This document shows positions 16,832-25,027 of a stretch of DNA of 49,663 nucleotides, piece after piece. The translations under genes were made by a program, and so were the position numbers. This stretch comes from Chersky-822 sp035553055 (GTDB taxonomy: Bacteria; Actinomycetota; Actinomycetes; Streptosporangiales; Streptosporangiaceae). The notes beneath the pieces are model-generated. The model worked only from the letters and a program-made list of their open reading frames with translations. It searched no databases and was not told the DNA's origin. The stretch spans positions 1 through 49,663 of the forward strand of contig DATNEK010000007.1 in the NCBI GenBank assembly GCA_035553055.1, read 5' to 3'. Numbering within the stretch: position 1 is the first letter of the stretch; every line of letters starts with the position of its first letter.

Positions 16832-16837
16832 TAGCAT
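16832..16837 (+). promoter_or_regulatory. -10 hexamer for leaderless M48 peptidase mRNA
   Basis: TAGCAT lies exactly 6 nt before the ATG at 16844 and there is no Shine-Dalgarno. The divergent paaK start is only 37 bp away, so the two promoters overlap. Confidence 0.5.
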
Positions 16838-16843
16838 GACGGC

Positions 16844-17887
16844 ATGAACACTGTGCCCGACCGCTCCCGCGTCCGTCTGCCGGACATTAGCTCCCGCGCC
16901 TACGAACATCCAGCCGACCGCTCAGCCTTGGTCGCGCTGCGCAAGCTGACCGGCTTTGACGTGATCCTGCGTAACATTGCCGGGCTGTTCAGCGATCGCA
17001 GCTTGCGACTGATGTTCCTCGCCAACTCGGTCCGCGCTTCCGAGCAGCAGTTCCCGCACCTTTACCAGATGCTGCTCGATGGCGCCTATGTACTTGACCT
17101 GCCTCGGGTGCCTGAGCTTTTCATCTTGCAGGAGCCTGAGGTGAACGCGATGGCGCTCGGCACTGACAAGCCGTTCATCGTCATCACGACCGGCCTTATC
17201 GATCTGATGGACGAAGAGGAGATCAGGTTCGTCATCGGCCACGAGCTTGGCCACGTGCTGTCAGGGCACTCTGTCTACCGGACCATGCTGTACCACTTGA
17301 TCGCGCTGGCGGCACGGCTCGCGCTCGTGCCGATCGCGTGGATCGGGCTCAAGGCCGTGATCTGGGGCCTGGAGGAGTGGTACCGCAAGTCTGAGCTGTC
17401 CTGCGACCGGGCCGGCCTGCTAGCCGGGCAGGATGTCGCGGCCGCGCGGCGCGCGCTGATGAAGATGGCCGGAGGGCCGCACCTGGCTGAGCTGAGCGCC
17501 GACGCGTTCCTTGAGCAGGCCCGGGAGTACGACGCCGTTCCCGACGTGCGGGAGAGCCTGATCAAGCTGCTGCAGATGCAGGGCACCACGCACCCGTTCG
17601 CCGTCGTCAGGTTCGCCGAATTGGACCGCTGGGCGTCAAACGATGAGTACACCGACATCCTGGCCGGCAACTACCCGCGCCGTGACCAGGACAGGGACGC
17701 CTCGGTCGGGGACGAATTCAAGTCGGCGGCCAAGGCTTACCAGGACTCGTGGAGCCGTTCGGCCGATCCGCTGATCGGAGCGGTACGCGGCGTCGCCGGA
17801 TCGGCGGTCGGCGCTGGCGAGCGGCTGATGAACAGGTTCAACCGCAGGGACGACGCGAACGGCGGAGGGTCAGACTCCGACGAGTAG
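16844..17887 (+). CDS. M48-family zinc metallopeptidase
   Basis: 347 residues. VIGHELGHVLSGHS (about 131-144) is the HExxH zinc site, and the third ligand is expected in SELSCDRAGLLAG near 187-199 (E then D two turns on). A hydrophobic stretch (YHLIALAARLALVPIAWIGLKAVIW) follows the zinc site, as in HtpX/M48 membrane proteases, but no N-terminal transmembrane pair is present. The C-terminus is Gly/Asp rich and probably disordered. Likely membrane-associated protein quality control. The mRNA appears leaderless. Confidence 0.88.
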   Translation: MNTVPDRSRVRLPDISSRAYEHPADRSALVALRKLTGFDVILRNIAGLFSDRSLRLMFLANSVRASEQQFPHLYQMLLDGAYVLDLPRVPELFILQEPEVNAMALGTDKPFIVITTGLIDLMDEEEIRFVIGHELGHVLSGHSVYRTMLYHLIALAARLALVPIAWIGLKAVIWGLEEWYRKSELSCDRAGLLAGQDVAAARRALMKMAGGPHLAELSADAFLEQAREYDAVPDVRESLIKLLQMQGTTHPFAVVRFAELDRWASNDEYTDILAGNYPRRDQDRDASVGDEFKSAAKAYQDSWSRSADPLIGAVRGVAGSAVGAGERLMNRFNRRDDANGGGSDSDE

Positions 17888-17923
17888 TTCCTTTCTCGTG
17901 CCCGACCCGTGGTTAGACAGCAC

Positions 17924-18502
17924 CTACCAGAGCCCGGGCACGAGGCGTTTGGTGCGCTCTTGGTATGCGCAATATGGCTGGCCGATCACCTCGGCCAGCG
18001 TCGCCTCTTCGACCGCGATCCGCCTGAGCATCGTGCCAAGCGGAACGGCAAGCAAGAGGACGACGCAGAGCCAGTTGCCCAGCATCAGCCCGAAGCCGAG
18101 CGCGATCAGCAGGATGCCGGTATAGGACGGATGGCGGACCAGGCGATAGGGACCGCGATCGACGAGTTCCTGGCCGGCGTCCACCTCGACCGTGGTGCGG
18201 AAGGCTGACCCGAGCACGACGACGGCCCATACCCTGATCGCTATGCCGATCCACATCACCACGATCCCAGCGGGCAGGTGCCACCGGCCGAGCCGCCAGG
18301 CGCTCGCCGAGCCGAACTGGCCGGCCAGCCAGATGGCCGCGACGAACGCGGCTAGCCAACTGACCACGAGCAGGCTCCTGGTGCCCCGGTCGCGCGCGGT
18401 GCTTCCCTTGCCGCGCGCGAGGTCGCGCAGCATCAAGCTGGCCTCGATCGCCACCCACACCGCCACCGTCGCCATGACCGTAATGCGCATGGCTGAGATC
18501 AT
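17924..18502 (-). CDS. Isoprenylcysteine carboxyl methyltransferase (ICMT)-like membrane protein
   Basis: About 192 residues with four to five hydrophobic segments. The conserved C-terminal core is seen: GPYRLVRHPSYTGILLIALGFGLMLGN, then EEATLAEVIGQPYCAYQERTKRLVP, matching the SAM-binding RHPxYxG and E..L...GxxYxxY signatures of ICMT/PEMT-type enzymes. Bacterial members methylate small lipids or unknown substrates, as isoprenylated proteins are absent. The start is ATG 18502 or ATG 18490; neither has a good Shine-Dalgarno, and the frame running on to 19042 is an overlap with the Nudix gene. It is divergent from that gene. Confidence 0.82.
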   Translation of the reverse strand: MISAMRITVMATVAVWVAIEASLMLRDLARGKGSTARDRGTRSLLVVSWLAAFVAAIWLAGQFGSASAWRLGRWHLPAGIVVMWIGIAIRVWAVVVLGSAFRTTVEVDAGQELVDRGPYRLVRHPSYTGILLIALGFGLMLGNWLCVVLLLAVPLGTMLRRIAVEEATLAEVIGQPYCAYQERTKRLVPGLW

Positions 18503-18526
18503 GTCACCGCTTGCGCCTACCTCAGG

Positions 18527-18532
18527 TAGATT
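18527..18532 (+). promoter_or_regulatory. -10 hexamer for leaderless Nudix mRNA
   Basis: TAGATT lies exactly 6 nt before the GTG at 18539. It overlaps a 13-bp palindrome CTACCTCAGGTAG (18517-18529), a possible operator between the divergent genes. AGGTAG could also act as a weak Shine-Dalgarno. Confidence 0.45.
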
Positions 18533-18538
18533 CGCGGC

Positions 18539-19009
18539 GTGGGCAGCCTCGACCGGCTGGAAGCCGTGATCAGCAGGCGGGCCGGGCGCGTGCTGGTCGT
18601 CGATGCCGCCGGTCGAGTCCTGCTGCTGCACGGCTTCGACCCAGCCAGGCCAGAGGAGCCGTACTGGTTCACGGTCGGCGGTGGCGCGCAACCAGGCGAG
18701 AGCCTGGTACAGGCGGCGGCGCGCGAACTGTTCGAGGAGAGCGGGATCTCGGCCCGGCCGGAGGATCTTGGCGAGCCGGTCTGGCACGAGGTCGCCGACT
18801 TCAACTTCGACGGCAGGTGGTTCCGCCAGGAGCAGGATTTCTTCTTCCTGCGAGTCGGCTCGCCTGACGTCCGCGGCGACGCGCTCACCGATGAGGAGGC
18901 CGCGGTCGTGACCGGTCACCGCTGGTGGACGATCGACGAACTCGAGTCGACCGGCGAGTCGTTCTACCCGGCGGAGCTGCCCGCGCTGCTGCGCAGGCTC
19001 ACAGCATGA
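18539..19009 (+). CDS. Nudix hydrolase
   Basis: 156 residues. A full Nudix box is present (GGGAQPGESLVQAAARELFEE followed by SGI; G-x5-E-x7-R-E-x2-E-E-x-G-I), coordinating the metal used to cleave nucleoside diphosphates linked to another group. The strand VLLLHGFDP and the later DFFFLR and HRWWTIDEL are usual for the fold. The substrate is not readable. The 3' end overlaps the convergent GH13 stop by 11 nt. Confidence 0.9.
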   Translation: MGSLDRLEAVISRRAGRVLVVDAAGRVLLLHGFDPARPEEPYWFTVGGGAQPGESLVQAAARELFEESGISARPEDLGEPVWHEVADFNFDGRWFRQEQDFFFLRVGSPDVRGDALTDEEAAVVTGHRWWTIDELESTGESFYPAELPALLRRLTA

Positions 19010-20618
19010 AGACGCCGTACCCGAACCCGTCGGCGGCAACATCGCCGCCTTCGACCGTGACCCCGCTCGCCAGCAGAACCTGCGGTCGCCCCTGCCCGGT
19101 AACGAACGGCAGCGGGAACGAGGCTGGCTCGCGGCGCGGGTTGATCACCACGAGCGCGGTGCCGTCCCTGAGGTAGGCCAGCGGGTAGCCGGGGCTCAGC
19201 ACCTGGACCGGGCCGCCTGTGCGCAGCGCTGGCAACTCCTTGCGCAGCTTGATCAGCCGCCTGACCTGATGCAGCACAGACTGCTCGTCGGCACGCTGCG
19301 CGGCGACCGTCGGCCGGCCGGGGTCAGGGTCGATCGGCAAGTAAAGCGACCCGGCCGGGGCGGCGGAAAATCCGGCGTTCGGCCCGTCATCCCACTGCAT
19401 CGGGGTGCGCGATCCGGCCCGGTTCCAGCCCGGCCAGATCTGGCTGCCCTCGACATCAGGCAGCTCCTGGATGTACCGCATGCCGATCTCGTCGCCGCAG
19501 TGGATGCCGGGCAACGTTGGCCAGGTGAGCAGGAACGCGAACACCGGCCCGGCCTGATCGGCGCTCCGGTTGCCGCAGACCGGCCTGGCGAAGTCATGAT
19601 CGGATGAGAAAATCGCGATCAGGCCAGCGTCGCCGGCAGCCGCGACGTCGGACTTCCAGGCGGTCAGGAATCGCTGCGGCGAGCCGGTCCCTTCGGCGCT
19701 GAAATAGCACGGTCCCGGTGACCGGCGGCCCGCGTTGACCCCCGTGCTCGGGCCAGCCGACGGTTCGCGTGCCATTCCGCCGCCGTTGTCGAACAGCGAC
19801 CTGTGCTCGTCGCCGACCGCCAGGTAGAAGTCCGCGTCAAAGCCGGCCGGGATCGCCACCGATGGGCAGTTCCACTCCGACATCAGCACCGCGTCAGGAA
19901 ACGCGGCGTCCAGCCAGGCGCGGATCTCGCGCCACAGACTGGCGGTCTGGCGCCAGCCAGGATCGTCCTTCACTAGCGTGCTCGCCAGGTCGACGCGGAA
20001 TCCGGCGACGCCGTAGCCGAGCCAGTGCGCCATGATCTCGGTCAGCGCCGCCCGGTTGGCTCGCGGGCCAGGCGCGTCAACCGGCTGCCGCCACGGCTCG
20101 GCCGGGTTCATCCTGGCGTAGCCGAAGTTCAGCGCCGGCTGGAAAGGAAAGAAGTTCGGCAGGTACCAGCCGGGCCGCTGACCGGGCGATGCCACCCACT
20201 GCGGACCAGGCGGCTGCGGCTGGTCAGGTCCGGCGAAGATGTACCGGTCGCGCGCCGGGTCCGCGGCTGTGTCGTTCGCCGCCGCGGTGAACCACGGGTG
20301 CTGATCGGACGTGTGCCCGGCAACCAGGTCGAGCACCACCTTGATGCCGTGGCCACGGGCGGCATCGACCAGCGCCGCGAGATCGCTGTTCGTGCCGTAT
20401 CTGGGCGCGATCCGCAGGTAGTCGCTGACGTCGTAACCGGCGTCGCGCATCGGCGAGGCGAAGCACGGGTTGAGCCAGAGCAGGTTGACGCCGAGCCAGG
20501 CCAGGTAGCCGAGCCGGTCGATGATTCCCGGCAAATCGCCGACGCCATCGGCGTCCGAATCTGAGAATGCCTGCGGGTAGATCTCGTAGGCGACAGCGCG
20601 GCGCAGCCAGTCAGCCAA
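18999..20618 (-). CDS. GH13 alpha-glucosidase/amylase-family enzyme
   Basis: About 539 residues from TTG 20618; the open frame reaches 20657. The four GH13 regions are present: I VVLDLVAGHTSD, II GFRVDLAS (nucleophile Asp near 210), III LMSEWN (acid Glu near 248), IV IFSSDHDFARP. The N-terminus AVAYEIYPQAFSDSDADGVGDL resembles oligo-1,6-glucosidases and trehalose-forming enzymes of subfamilies 16-31. There is no signal peptide, so it is cytoplasmic and probably acts on short alpha-glucans or alpha-glucosides. Region I has Gly-His where NH is usual. The start overlaps the thioesterase stop by 8 nt, suggesting coupling. Confidence 0.9.
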   Translation of the reverse strand: MADWLRRAVAYEIYPQAFSDSDADGVGDLPGIIDRLGYLAWLGVNLLWLNPCFASPMRDAGYDVSDYLRIAPRYGTNSDLAALVDAARGHGIKVVLDLVAGHTSDQHPWFTAAANDTAADPARDRYIFAGPDQPQPPGPQWVASPGQRPGWYLPNFFPFQPALNFGYARMNPAEPWRQPVDAPGPRANRAALTEIMAHWLGYGVAGFRVDLASTLVKDDPGWRQTASLWREIRAWLDAAFPDAVLMSEWNCPSVAIPAGFDADFYLAVGDEHRSLFDNGGGMAREPSAGPSTGVNAGRRSPGPCYFSAEGTGSPQRFLTAWKSDVAAAGDAGLIAIFSSDHDFARPVCGNRSADQAGPVFAFLLTWPTLPGIHCGDEIGMRYIQELPDVEGSQIWPGWNRAGSRTPMQWDDGPNAGFSAAPAGSLYLPIDPDPGRPTVAAQRADEQSVLHQVRRLIKLRKELPALRTGGPVQVLSPGYPLAYLRDGTALVVINPRREPASFPLPFVTGQGRPQVLLASGVTVEGGDVAADGFGYGVFML

Positions 20619-21024
20619 GCTGACCAGCCTGCCTCGACCGGCCGCGGAACTCGGCAACGACCTCGTCGCCGCGCCGGACGGTCACGTCGTAGATGCCGCT
20701 GCGGCCATAACTGACCCGTTCGGCGGCCGCGGCGACCAGCAGGTCGCCGTCGCGCGCCGGCGCGATGAAGGTGATGTCGGCACCGGCGGCCACGGTCGGC
20801 CGGCCTCGGCTGTTGCACGCGCACGCGAAGGCGGTGTCAGCCAGCAGGAACACATAACCGCCGTGCGCGATGCCATGCCCGTTGACCATGTCACGGACGA
20901 TCCTCATCCGCACCTGCGCGGTGCCGTCGCCGACGTCGAGCAGTTCCATGCCGAGCCCGCGCGATGCCAGGTCGGCATCGAACATCGCCTGTGCGGCGCC
21001 GGGCCGGTGCCCGCTTTCTCCCAT
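20611..21024 (-). CDS. PaaI-like hotdog-fold thioesterase
   Basis: 137 residues. NGHGIAHGGYVFLLADTAFACACNS is the PaaI-type active-site segment (HGG, then D in LADTAFA). The rest fits hotdog thioesterases: ADITFIAPARDGDLLVAAAA. PaaI hydrolyses stalled ring-hydroxylated phenylacetyl-CoA intermediates, freeing CoA. It starts 4 nt after the upstream oxidoreductase stop and overlaps the GH13 gene, so the three are one transcript. A paaK-like gene lies about 4 kb away on the same strand in another operon. Confidence 0.85.
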   Translation of the reverse strand: MGESGHRPGAAQAMFDADLASRGLGMELLDVGDGTAQVRMRIVRDMVNGHGIAHGGYVFLLADTAFACACNSRGRPTVAAGADITFIAPARDGDLLVAAAAERVSYGRSGIYDVTVRRGDEVVAEFRGRSRQAGQLG

Positions 21025-21028
21025 GGGC

Positions 21029-22543
21029 CTATAGTGCCTGAGCCGGACGATCCGCGGTCGCGACCAAGTCGAGCGGATCGGCCTGGCTGCCGAACTGCCT
21101 GCGCAGCACCCGGCTGGCTACATGCACACCTGCCATGCCGTGCACCCCAGGCCCAGGCGGAGTCGACGCCGAGCAGATGTACACGCCGGTCGACGCGCCG
21201 GGCAGCGGCACCACGTAGGGATCCCAGCGCGGCACCGGCCGCAGCACCGTCTGCCGCAGGGTCATCGCGCCTGCCGCGATGCTGCCGCCGACGTAGTTGG
21301 GGTTGTCCTGTTCCGCCTGGCTGGCCGGGACCGCGTGACTGGCGAGCACGATGTCGCGGAAGCCGGGCGCGAACCGCTCGATCTGTGCGATGACGGCGCT
21401 GGTGACGTCGGCCGGCGAGCCGTTGGGCACATGCGCATAGGTCGACAGCGTGTCCTGGCCCGCTGGCGCCCTGGTCGGGTCGACCACTCCGGGTTGCACG
21501 GCGAGCACGAACGGGTGCTTTGCGGGTCGCCCCGCCGCGACCGATCGCTCGGCGGCTACCGCCTGCGCCCTGGTGCCGACCAGGTGCAGCGTGCCTGCCT
21601 TGCCGCATTCTGGTACCGACCAGGGCACCGGCCCGGCCAGCGCGAAGTCCACCTTGCAGGCCGCGCCGCCGAACCGGAACGCCCTGAGCCAGCGGGCATA
21701 ACGCGGCGGCAGCCGACCGCCCGCGAGTGCGAGCACGCCAGCCGGGCTGAGGTTGAGCAGGACGGCACGGGCTTTGGGCAGCTCAGCGAAGTCGGTCACC
21801 CGGTGGCCGGTGACGATCCGGCCGCCGCTGCGCCGCACCGATGCCGCCAGAGCGTCGGCGATCGCCTGGCTCCCGGTCTGCGGCAGCGGCCAGCCGACGG
21901 CGTGCGCCAGCGCGGCGAGCATCAGGCCGGCCCCGGCGGCAGGCACCGCTCGCGGCGGGACGATCGCGTGCGCGCTCACCCCGGTAAGCAGCGCCGGAGC
22001 CAGGTCATCTCGAAAGCGCAGGTCCCACAGCGGCGATCCCTGCTCGAGCACGGCCGCGCAGAAGCGGGCCGCTCCGACCACGTCTCGCGGCGCCGGAAGG
22101 TGCCGGAGGTCGGACATGGCGGCCGCGACCACCGCCTGCCAGCGCTCGGCGAGCGGGCCGATCAAGGCCAGCCATGCCCTGCGATCGCGACCAAGCCCGT
22201 CGGCGGTCCTGCCGAGGTCGCGCCAGGCCAGCCCGGCCCGCCCGCCGTCGAGCGGATGGGCGAAGGCGACTTCAGGCTGCAGCATCCGCACCCCGTGAGC
22301 GGCCAGGTCGAACGCGCGGAAGAACGGAGAGGCGAGCGCCATCGGGTGTACCGCCGAGCACACGTCATGCCGGAAGCCCGGGCCGGTCAGCTCGGCCGTC
22401 CGCATGCCACCGCCCACGTCAGCGGCGGCCTCGTGTACCTCGACCTCAAGACCAGCTCTGGCCAGGATGAGCGCGGCAGCCAGGCCGTTCGGCCCAGAGC
22501 CGACCACGACGACGTCCGTCGTCGCGCCACGACCGCCGGCCAC
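21029..22543 (-). CDS. Phytoene-desaturase-like FAD-dependent oxidoreductase
   Basis: 504 residues from GTG 22543, which has GGGAGG 6 nt upstream; the frame stays open to 22975 over the neighbouring divergent gene, but that part is not coding. DVVVVGSGPNGLAAALILARAG followed by VEVHEA is the dinucleotide-binding GxGxxG fold for FAD. GGGMRTAELTGPGFRHDVCSAVHP is the typical follow-on of the CrtI-like family. The C-terminus GVYICSASTPPGPGVHGMAGVHVA matches the FAD-binding end of NAD(P)/FAD oxidoreductases annotated as carotenoid or phytoene desaturase-like. No other carotenoid genes are present, so the substrate is open. Confidence 0.88.
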   Translation of the reverse strand: MAGGRGATTDVVVVGSGPNGLAAALILARAGLEVEVHEAAADVGGGMRTAELTGPGFRHDVCSAVHPMALASPFFRAFDLAAHGVRMLQPEVAFAHPLDGGRAGLAWRDLGRTADGLGRDRRAWLALIGPLAERWQAVVAAAMSDLRHLPAPRDVVGAARFCAAVLEQGSPLWDLRFRDDLAPALLTGVSAHAIVPPRAVPAAGAGLMLAALAHAVGWPLPQTGSQAIADALAASVRRSGGRIVTGHRVTDFAELPKARAVLLNLSPAGVLALAGGRLPPRYARWLRAFRFGGAACKVDFALAGPVPWSVPECGKAGTLHLVGTRAQAVAAERSVAAGRPAKHPFVLAVQPGVVDPTRAPAGQDTLSTYAHVPNGSPADVTSAVIAQIERFAPGFRDIVLASHAVPASQAEQDNPNYVGGSIAAGAMTLRQTVLRPVPRWDPYVVPLPGASTGVYICSASTPPGPGVHGMAGVHVASRVLRRQFGSQADPLDLVATADRPAQAL

Positions 22544-22645
22544 CGAGCACCTCCCTCTCCCACTCGGGACTGCCCAAAATCTACTGACTGTTTCGCGCCA
22601 GCGCTGGTGGGCCGGTGCCGCCGGCTCGTACCTGCAGCCGCCGCG

Positions 22646-22651
22646 TACCCT
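22646..22651 (+). promoter_or_regulatory. -10 hexamer for leaderless Nudix (MTH1-like) mRNA
   Basis: TACCCT lies 6 nt before the GTG at 22658. No Shine-Dalgarno precedes the GTG. Confidence 0.45.
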
Positions 22652-22657
22652 TGTCCG

Positions 22658-23158
22658 GTGACAATCCGGACTTGCCTGTGCCTGATAACCCGGCCGTCGC
22701 GGCGCGATGGTGCCCCAGACGGCGCCCGTGAGGTGCTGCTCGGCTACAAGAAGGCAGGCTTCGGCGCCGGCCGCTGGGTCGGTCTTGGCGGGCACATCGA
22801 GGATGGCGAGAAGCCAGCCGAGGCCGCCGCCCGCGAGGTGGCCGAAGAGTCCAGCATCGTCACCTGGCCAGACTCGCTTAGCCACATGGCGTCGCTGACC
22901 TTCGTGTTCCCGTCGCGGCCGTCGTGGGACCAGACCGCCGACGTCTTCGTCACCACCGAGTTCTCCGGCCGCCAAGCCGAGTCTGACGAACTGATACCTC
23001 GCTGGTTCGACACCAATGACCTGCCACTCGATGGCATGTGGGACGACGCGAGGTACTGGCTCCCATCGGTGCTGGCTGGCCAGCGCGTCACCGCCACAAT
23101 CACCTTCGCCGACGACTGCGCGACCGTAGCCAGAATCAACCCGCCGCTACAGAAGTGA
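22658..23158 (+). CDS. MTH1-like Nudix hydrolase (8-oxo-dGTP diphosphatase type)
   Basis: 166 residues. The Nudix box is GGHIEDGEKPAEAAAREVAEE followed by SSI. VLLGYKKAGFGAGRWVGLGGH upstream of the box, and the tail ELIPRWFDTNDLPLDGMWDDARYWLP, resemble eukaryotic MTH1 and its bacterial relatives, which hydrolyse oxidised purine triphosphates. GTG 22658 is the first plausible start; the frame stays open far upstream only as an artefact of the opposite-strand oxidoreductase gene. It is followed by a noncoding repeat block. Confidence 0.88.
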   Translation: MTIRTCLCLITRPSRRDGAPDGAREVLLGYKKAGFGAGRWVGLGGHIEDGEKPAEAAAREVAEESSIVTWPDSLSHMASLTFVFPSRPSWDQTADVFVTTEFSGRQAESDELIPRWFDTNDLPLDGMWDDARYWLPSVLAGQRVTATITFADDCATVARINPPLQK

Positions 23159-23219
23159 TCCGGCCAGCAAGATCACAAGATCGCCTGTGGCCGGTGTGAC
23201 AATTGAGGCAAGGCGTAAA

Positions 23220-23494
23220 GTTGTGACGTAGAGTTTTCCGTCGACGTAGAGTTTGCCGCTCTATTCGCGGAAAAGAGCCGCCGGCTCTCCTGCCGAGGTT
23301 GCACCACGAGTCCCACCTGCACCACAGGCCCCACTGAGCGCGATGAATACCCGAATCCATCGCACGCCAGCCCACCGACCTCCGCGATGGAAGCCCGGAT
23401 TCACACCCGATTTCCGCGATGGATCCGGTAATCCATCGCGAGGTCAGGCCCCGCCGGGCGCGATGAAACGGGCAACCCATGGCACCCGCAGCAG
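23220..23494 (+). repeat. Composite palindromic repeat element, copy 1
   Basis: It has two parts. Part A (23220-23275) is identical over 56 bp to 42531-42586: a left arm, a TCTATTC loop and only 9 bp of the right arm of a long hairpin. Part B (23277-about 23494) is nearly identical to 42941-43146 and contains hairpin units of the form GCGATGGAT-N6-ATCCATCGC at 23340-23363 (one mismatch) and 23416-23439 (perfect). In copy 2 about 350 bp separate A from B; here they are adjacent. Confidence 0.85.
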
Positions 23495-23521
23495 GCCGCC
23501 GGGCACGCACCCCGGCACTCC

Positions 23522-23592
23522 GGCAACCCCGGCGCCCCAGGCAACCCCGGCACCCCAGGCAACGCCAGGCAGCCCAGGTAACCCCGGCACTC
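23522..23592 (+). repeat. 18-bp tandem repeat (minisatellite)
   Basis: About four units of GGCAACCCCGGCrCCCCA: 23522-23539, 23540-23557, a 19-bp variant 23558-23576 and a partial 23577-23592. It directly follows the composite repeat element and is not in a supported gene. Confidence 0.75.
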
Positions 23593-23668
23593 ACGCGCGC
23601 CCGCACACCGCCCCAGCGACCTGCCAACCTAACACGCCGAGTTTCGCCAACCCCTTCTAGCCGCCCGA

Positions 23669-24910
23669 TCAGAACATGGTGGGGGCCCAGGGGGCCGGGT
23701 CCCACCACATCGCGGCCGACAGCGCGGCCACCGCACCAGGGCGTAGCTCGGTGATCTGGCCTGCGGCGGCGAGCGCGCCGAGCCTGGTGCCGCCGAGATA
23801 GGCAGCGCCGAGCGCCGAAATCGGCAGCGTCAGGTCGGGGTCGGCTGCCGTGCGCTCGCAGACCGGCTTGCCTTCATCGCCCAGACCGCCGGCCTCGAGT
23901 CGCCACCGGCCGCTATTGGCTGGCAGTCGCTCGTCGATCACGTCGATGACAATGTCGACATCGCAGGCGTACCTGCGCTGTGTCAAGGCGACCGGGAGGT
24001 CGATCAGCCTGATCCACAGCCCGTCGGTCATCGATGCCCGGGTTCTGCGCGGGTCGGCTAGCTGGTAGAGCAGCGGGTCGTCCAGCGGCCTTGCCCTGAC
24101 CTTGACTTCACTGACCAGATCCCTGGAGAGCACGTCGGCCCATAGCGCCACGGTCGCGTCGCGGTCGGTGGCCATGAGCTCGCGTACGCTCAGCACCTGC
24201 GCCGGCAGTCCGTCTGCCCCCCAGTTTGGCCTGGCCGAGTACAGTGCGTAGCCGCGTGCTCCAGACTCGTCCTTCGCCAGCACGCAGCGCATGGCTGAGC
24301 TTCCTTCCCTAGTGAACTCAGGGTCGGCAAGCATCACCTCCCAGTACGCCTTGCTTCTGCTCGACATGCCCGGCCTGGTCGTCCGCACCGCGTCGTGCAC
24401 CCGCTTGAGGTGCTCGACCGCCGACTTCGGGTCGACGATCCGCATCGTCGGTGGGTTGGCCGGCACCTTGAGCACGGCCTCGCCGCGTTTGATGTCGTAG
24501 CTCAGGTGACGGGCGGCCGCACCGTATCCGTATCGGCCGTAGATGACCGACTCCGAGGCGAACAGCGCCGCCACCGGTTCGGCTCCGGCGCTGATGTCGG
24601 CTAGCTGGGTGTCCATAAGCGAAGAGAGCACGCCACGACGGCGATGCGACGGCAGCACAGCGACGCCGGTCACGCCAGCCATACCGACCTCGCCCCCTGG
24701 CACGATCAGGTCGAAGGACATGATCGTCGTCGTGCCGACTATCTCCTCGCCGTCGAATGCGGCGAGGCTGCGTTCTGGCTCGAAGACCTTGGTCTCCCAG
24801 GCAAGGAACTCCTCGGTCGGCCAGTTCGAGTTGAATGCGTGCTCGCCAACACGCATGAATTGGAGTATTTCCGACATAACGACAGGGCGGATCGGATAGC
24901 TGGGACTCAT
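23669..24910 (-). CDS. Eis-like GNAT N-acetyltransferase
   Basis: 413 residues, the length of Eis proteins (two GNAT regions plus an SCP2-like C-terminal domain). AGVTGVAVLPSHRRRGVLSSLM is the acetyl-CoA loop (V/I-x-V-x-P-x-x-R-R-x-G). SVIYGRYGYG holds the tyrosine that acts as general acid in Eis (Y126 in M. tuberculosis). The chain ends in Phe, whose carboxylate is used as general base in Eis. ATG 24910 gives the usual N-terminus (PIRPVVMSEILQF). Eis homologues acetylate aminoglycosides and other amines at several positions; the native substrate is unknown. The open frame continues to 24991 without family similarity. Confidence 0.9.
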   Translation of the reverse strand: MSPSYPIRPVVMSEILQFMRVGEHAFNSNWPTEEFLAWETKVFEPERSLAAFDGEEIVGTTTIMSFDLIVPGGEVGMAGVTGVAVLPSHRRRGVLSSLMDTQLADISAGAEPVAALFASESVIYGRYGYGAAARHLSYDIKRGEAVLKVPANPPTMRIVDPKSAVEHLKRVHDAVRTTRPGMSSRSKAYWEVMLADPEFTREGSSAMRCVLAKDESGARGYALYSARPNWGADGLPAQVLSVRELMATDRDATVALWADVLSRDLVSEVKVRARPLDDPLLYQLADPRRTRASMTDGLWIRLIDLPVALTQRRYACDVDIVIDVIDERLPANSGRWRLEAGGLGDEGKPVCERTAADPDLTLPISALGAAYLGGTRLGALAAAGQITELRPGAVAALSAAMWWDPAPWAPTMF

Positions 24911-25027
24911 GGTGGCTTTCGTACCCCATCCAAGTCCTTCAGGGCGACTTGTTTTCTGTCCCAGGTGCAGGCGACCCAGGGATTGAGGCATGGCTGCCAG
25001 ATCTAAAACCGGTACAGTTTCGCCATC

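Larger units (their letters stand above)
23159..23668. other. Gene-free region filled by repeats
   Basis: This 510-bp stretch separates the MTH1-like gene and the Eis-like gene. It holds a shared repeat element (23220-23494) and an 18-bp tandem repeat (23522-23592). No open frame here looks like a real gene; the long minus-strand frame 23136-23708 is composed of the repeat and overlaps the 3' end of the Eis-like gene. Confidence 0.6.

Noticed and set aside
15844..16839. 331-codon plus-strand frame within paaK
   Set aside because: Antisense to conserved ANL motifs; no domain recognised.
21122..22657. Long plus-strand frame upstream of the MTH1-like gene
   Set aside because: It is antisense to the oxidoreductase gene and typical of open antisense frames in high-G+C DNA; only the part from 22658 is coding.
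23136..23708. Minus-strand 190-codon frame with similarity to frames at 42883-43278
   Set aside because: The similarity is explained by the shared noncoding repeat; the frame overlaps the ends of both flanking genes, and the protein is rich in Arg, Gly and Trp with no domain.
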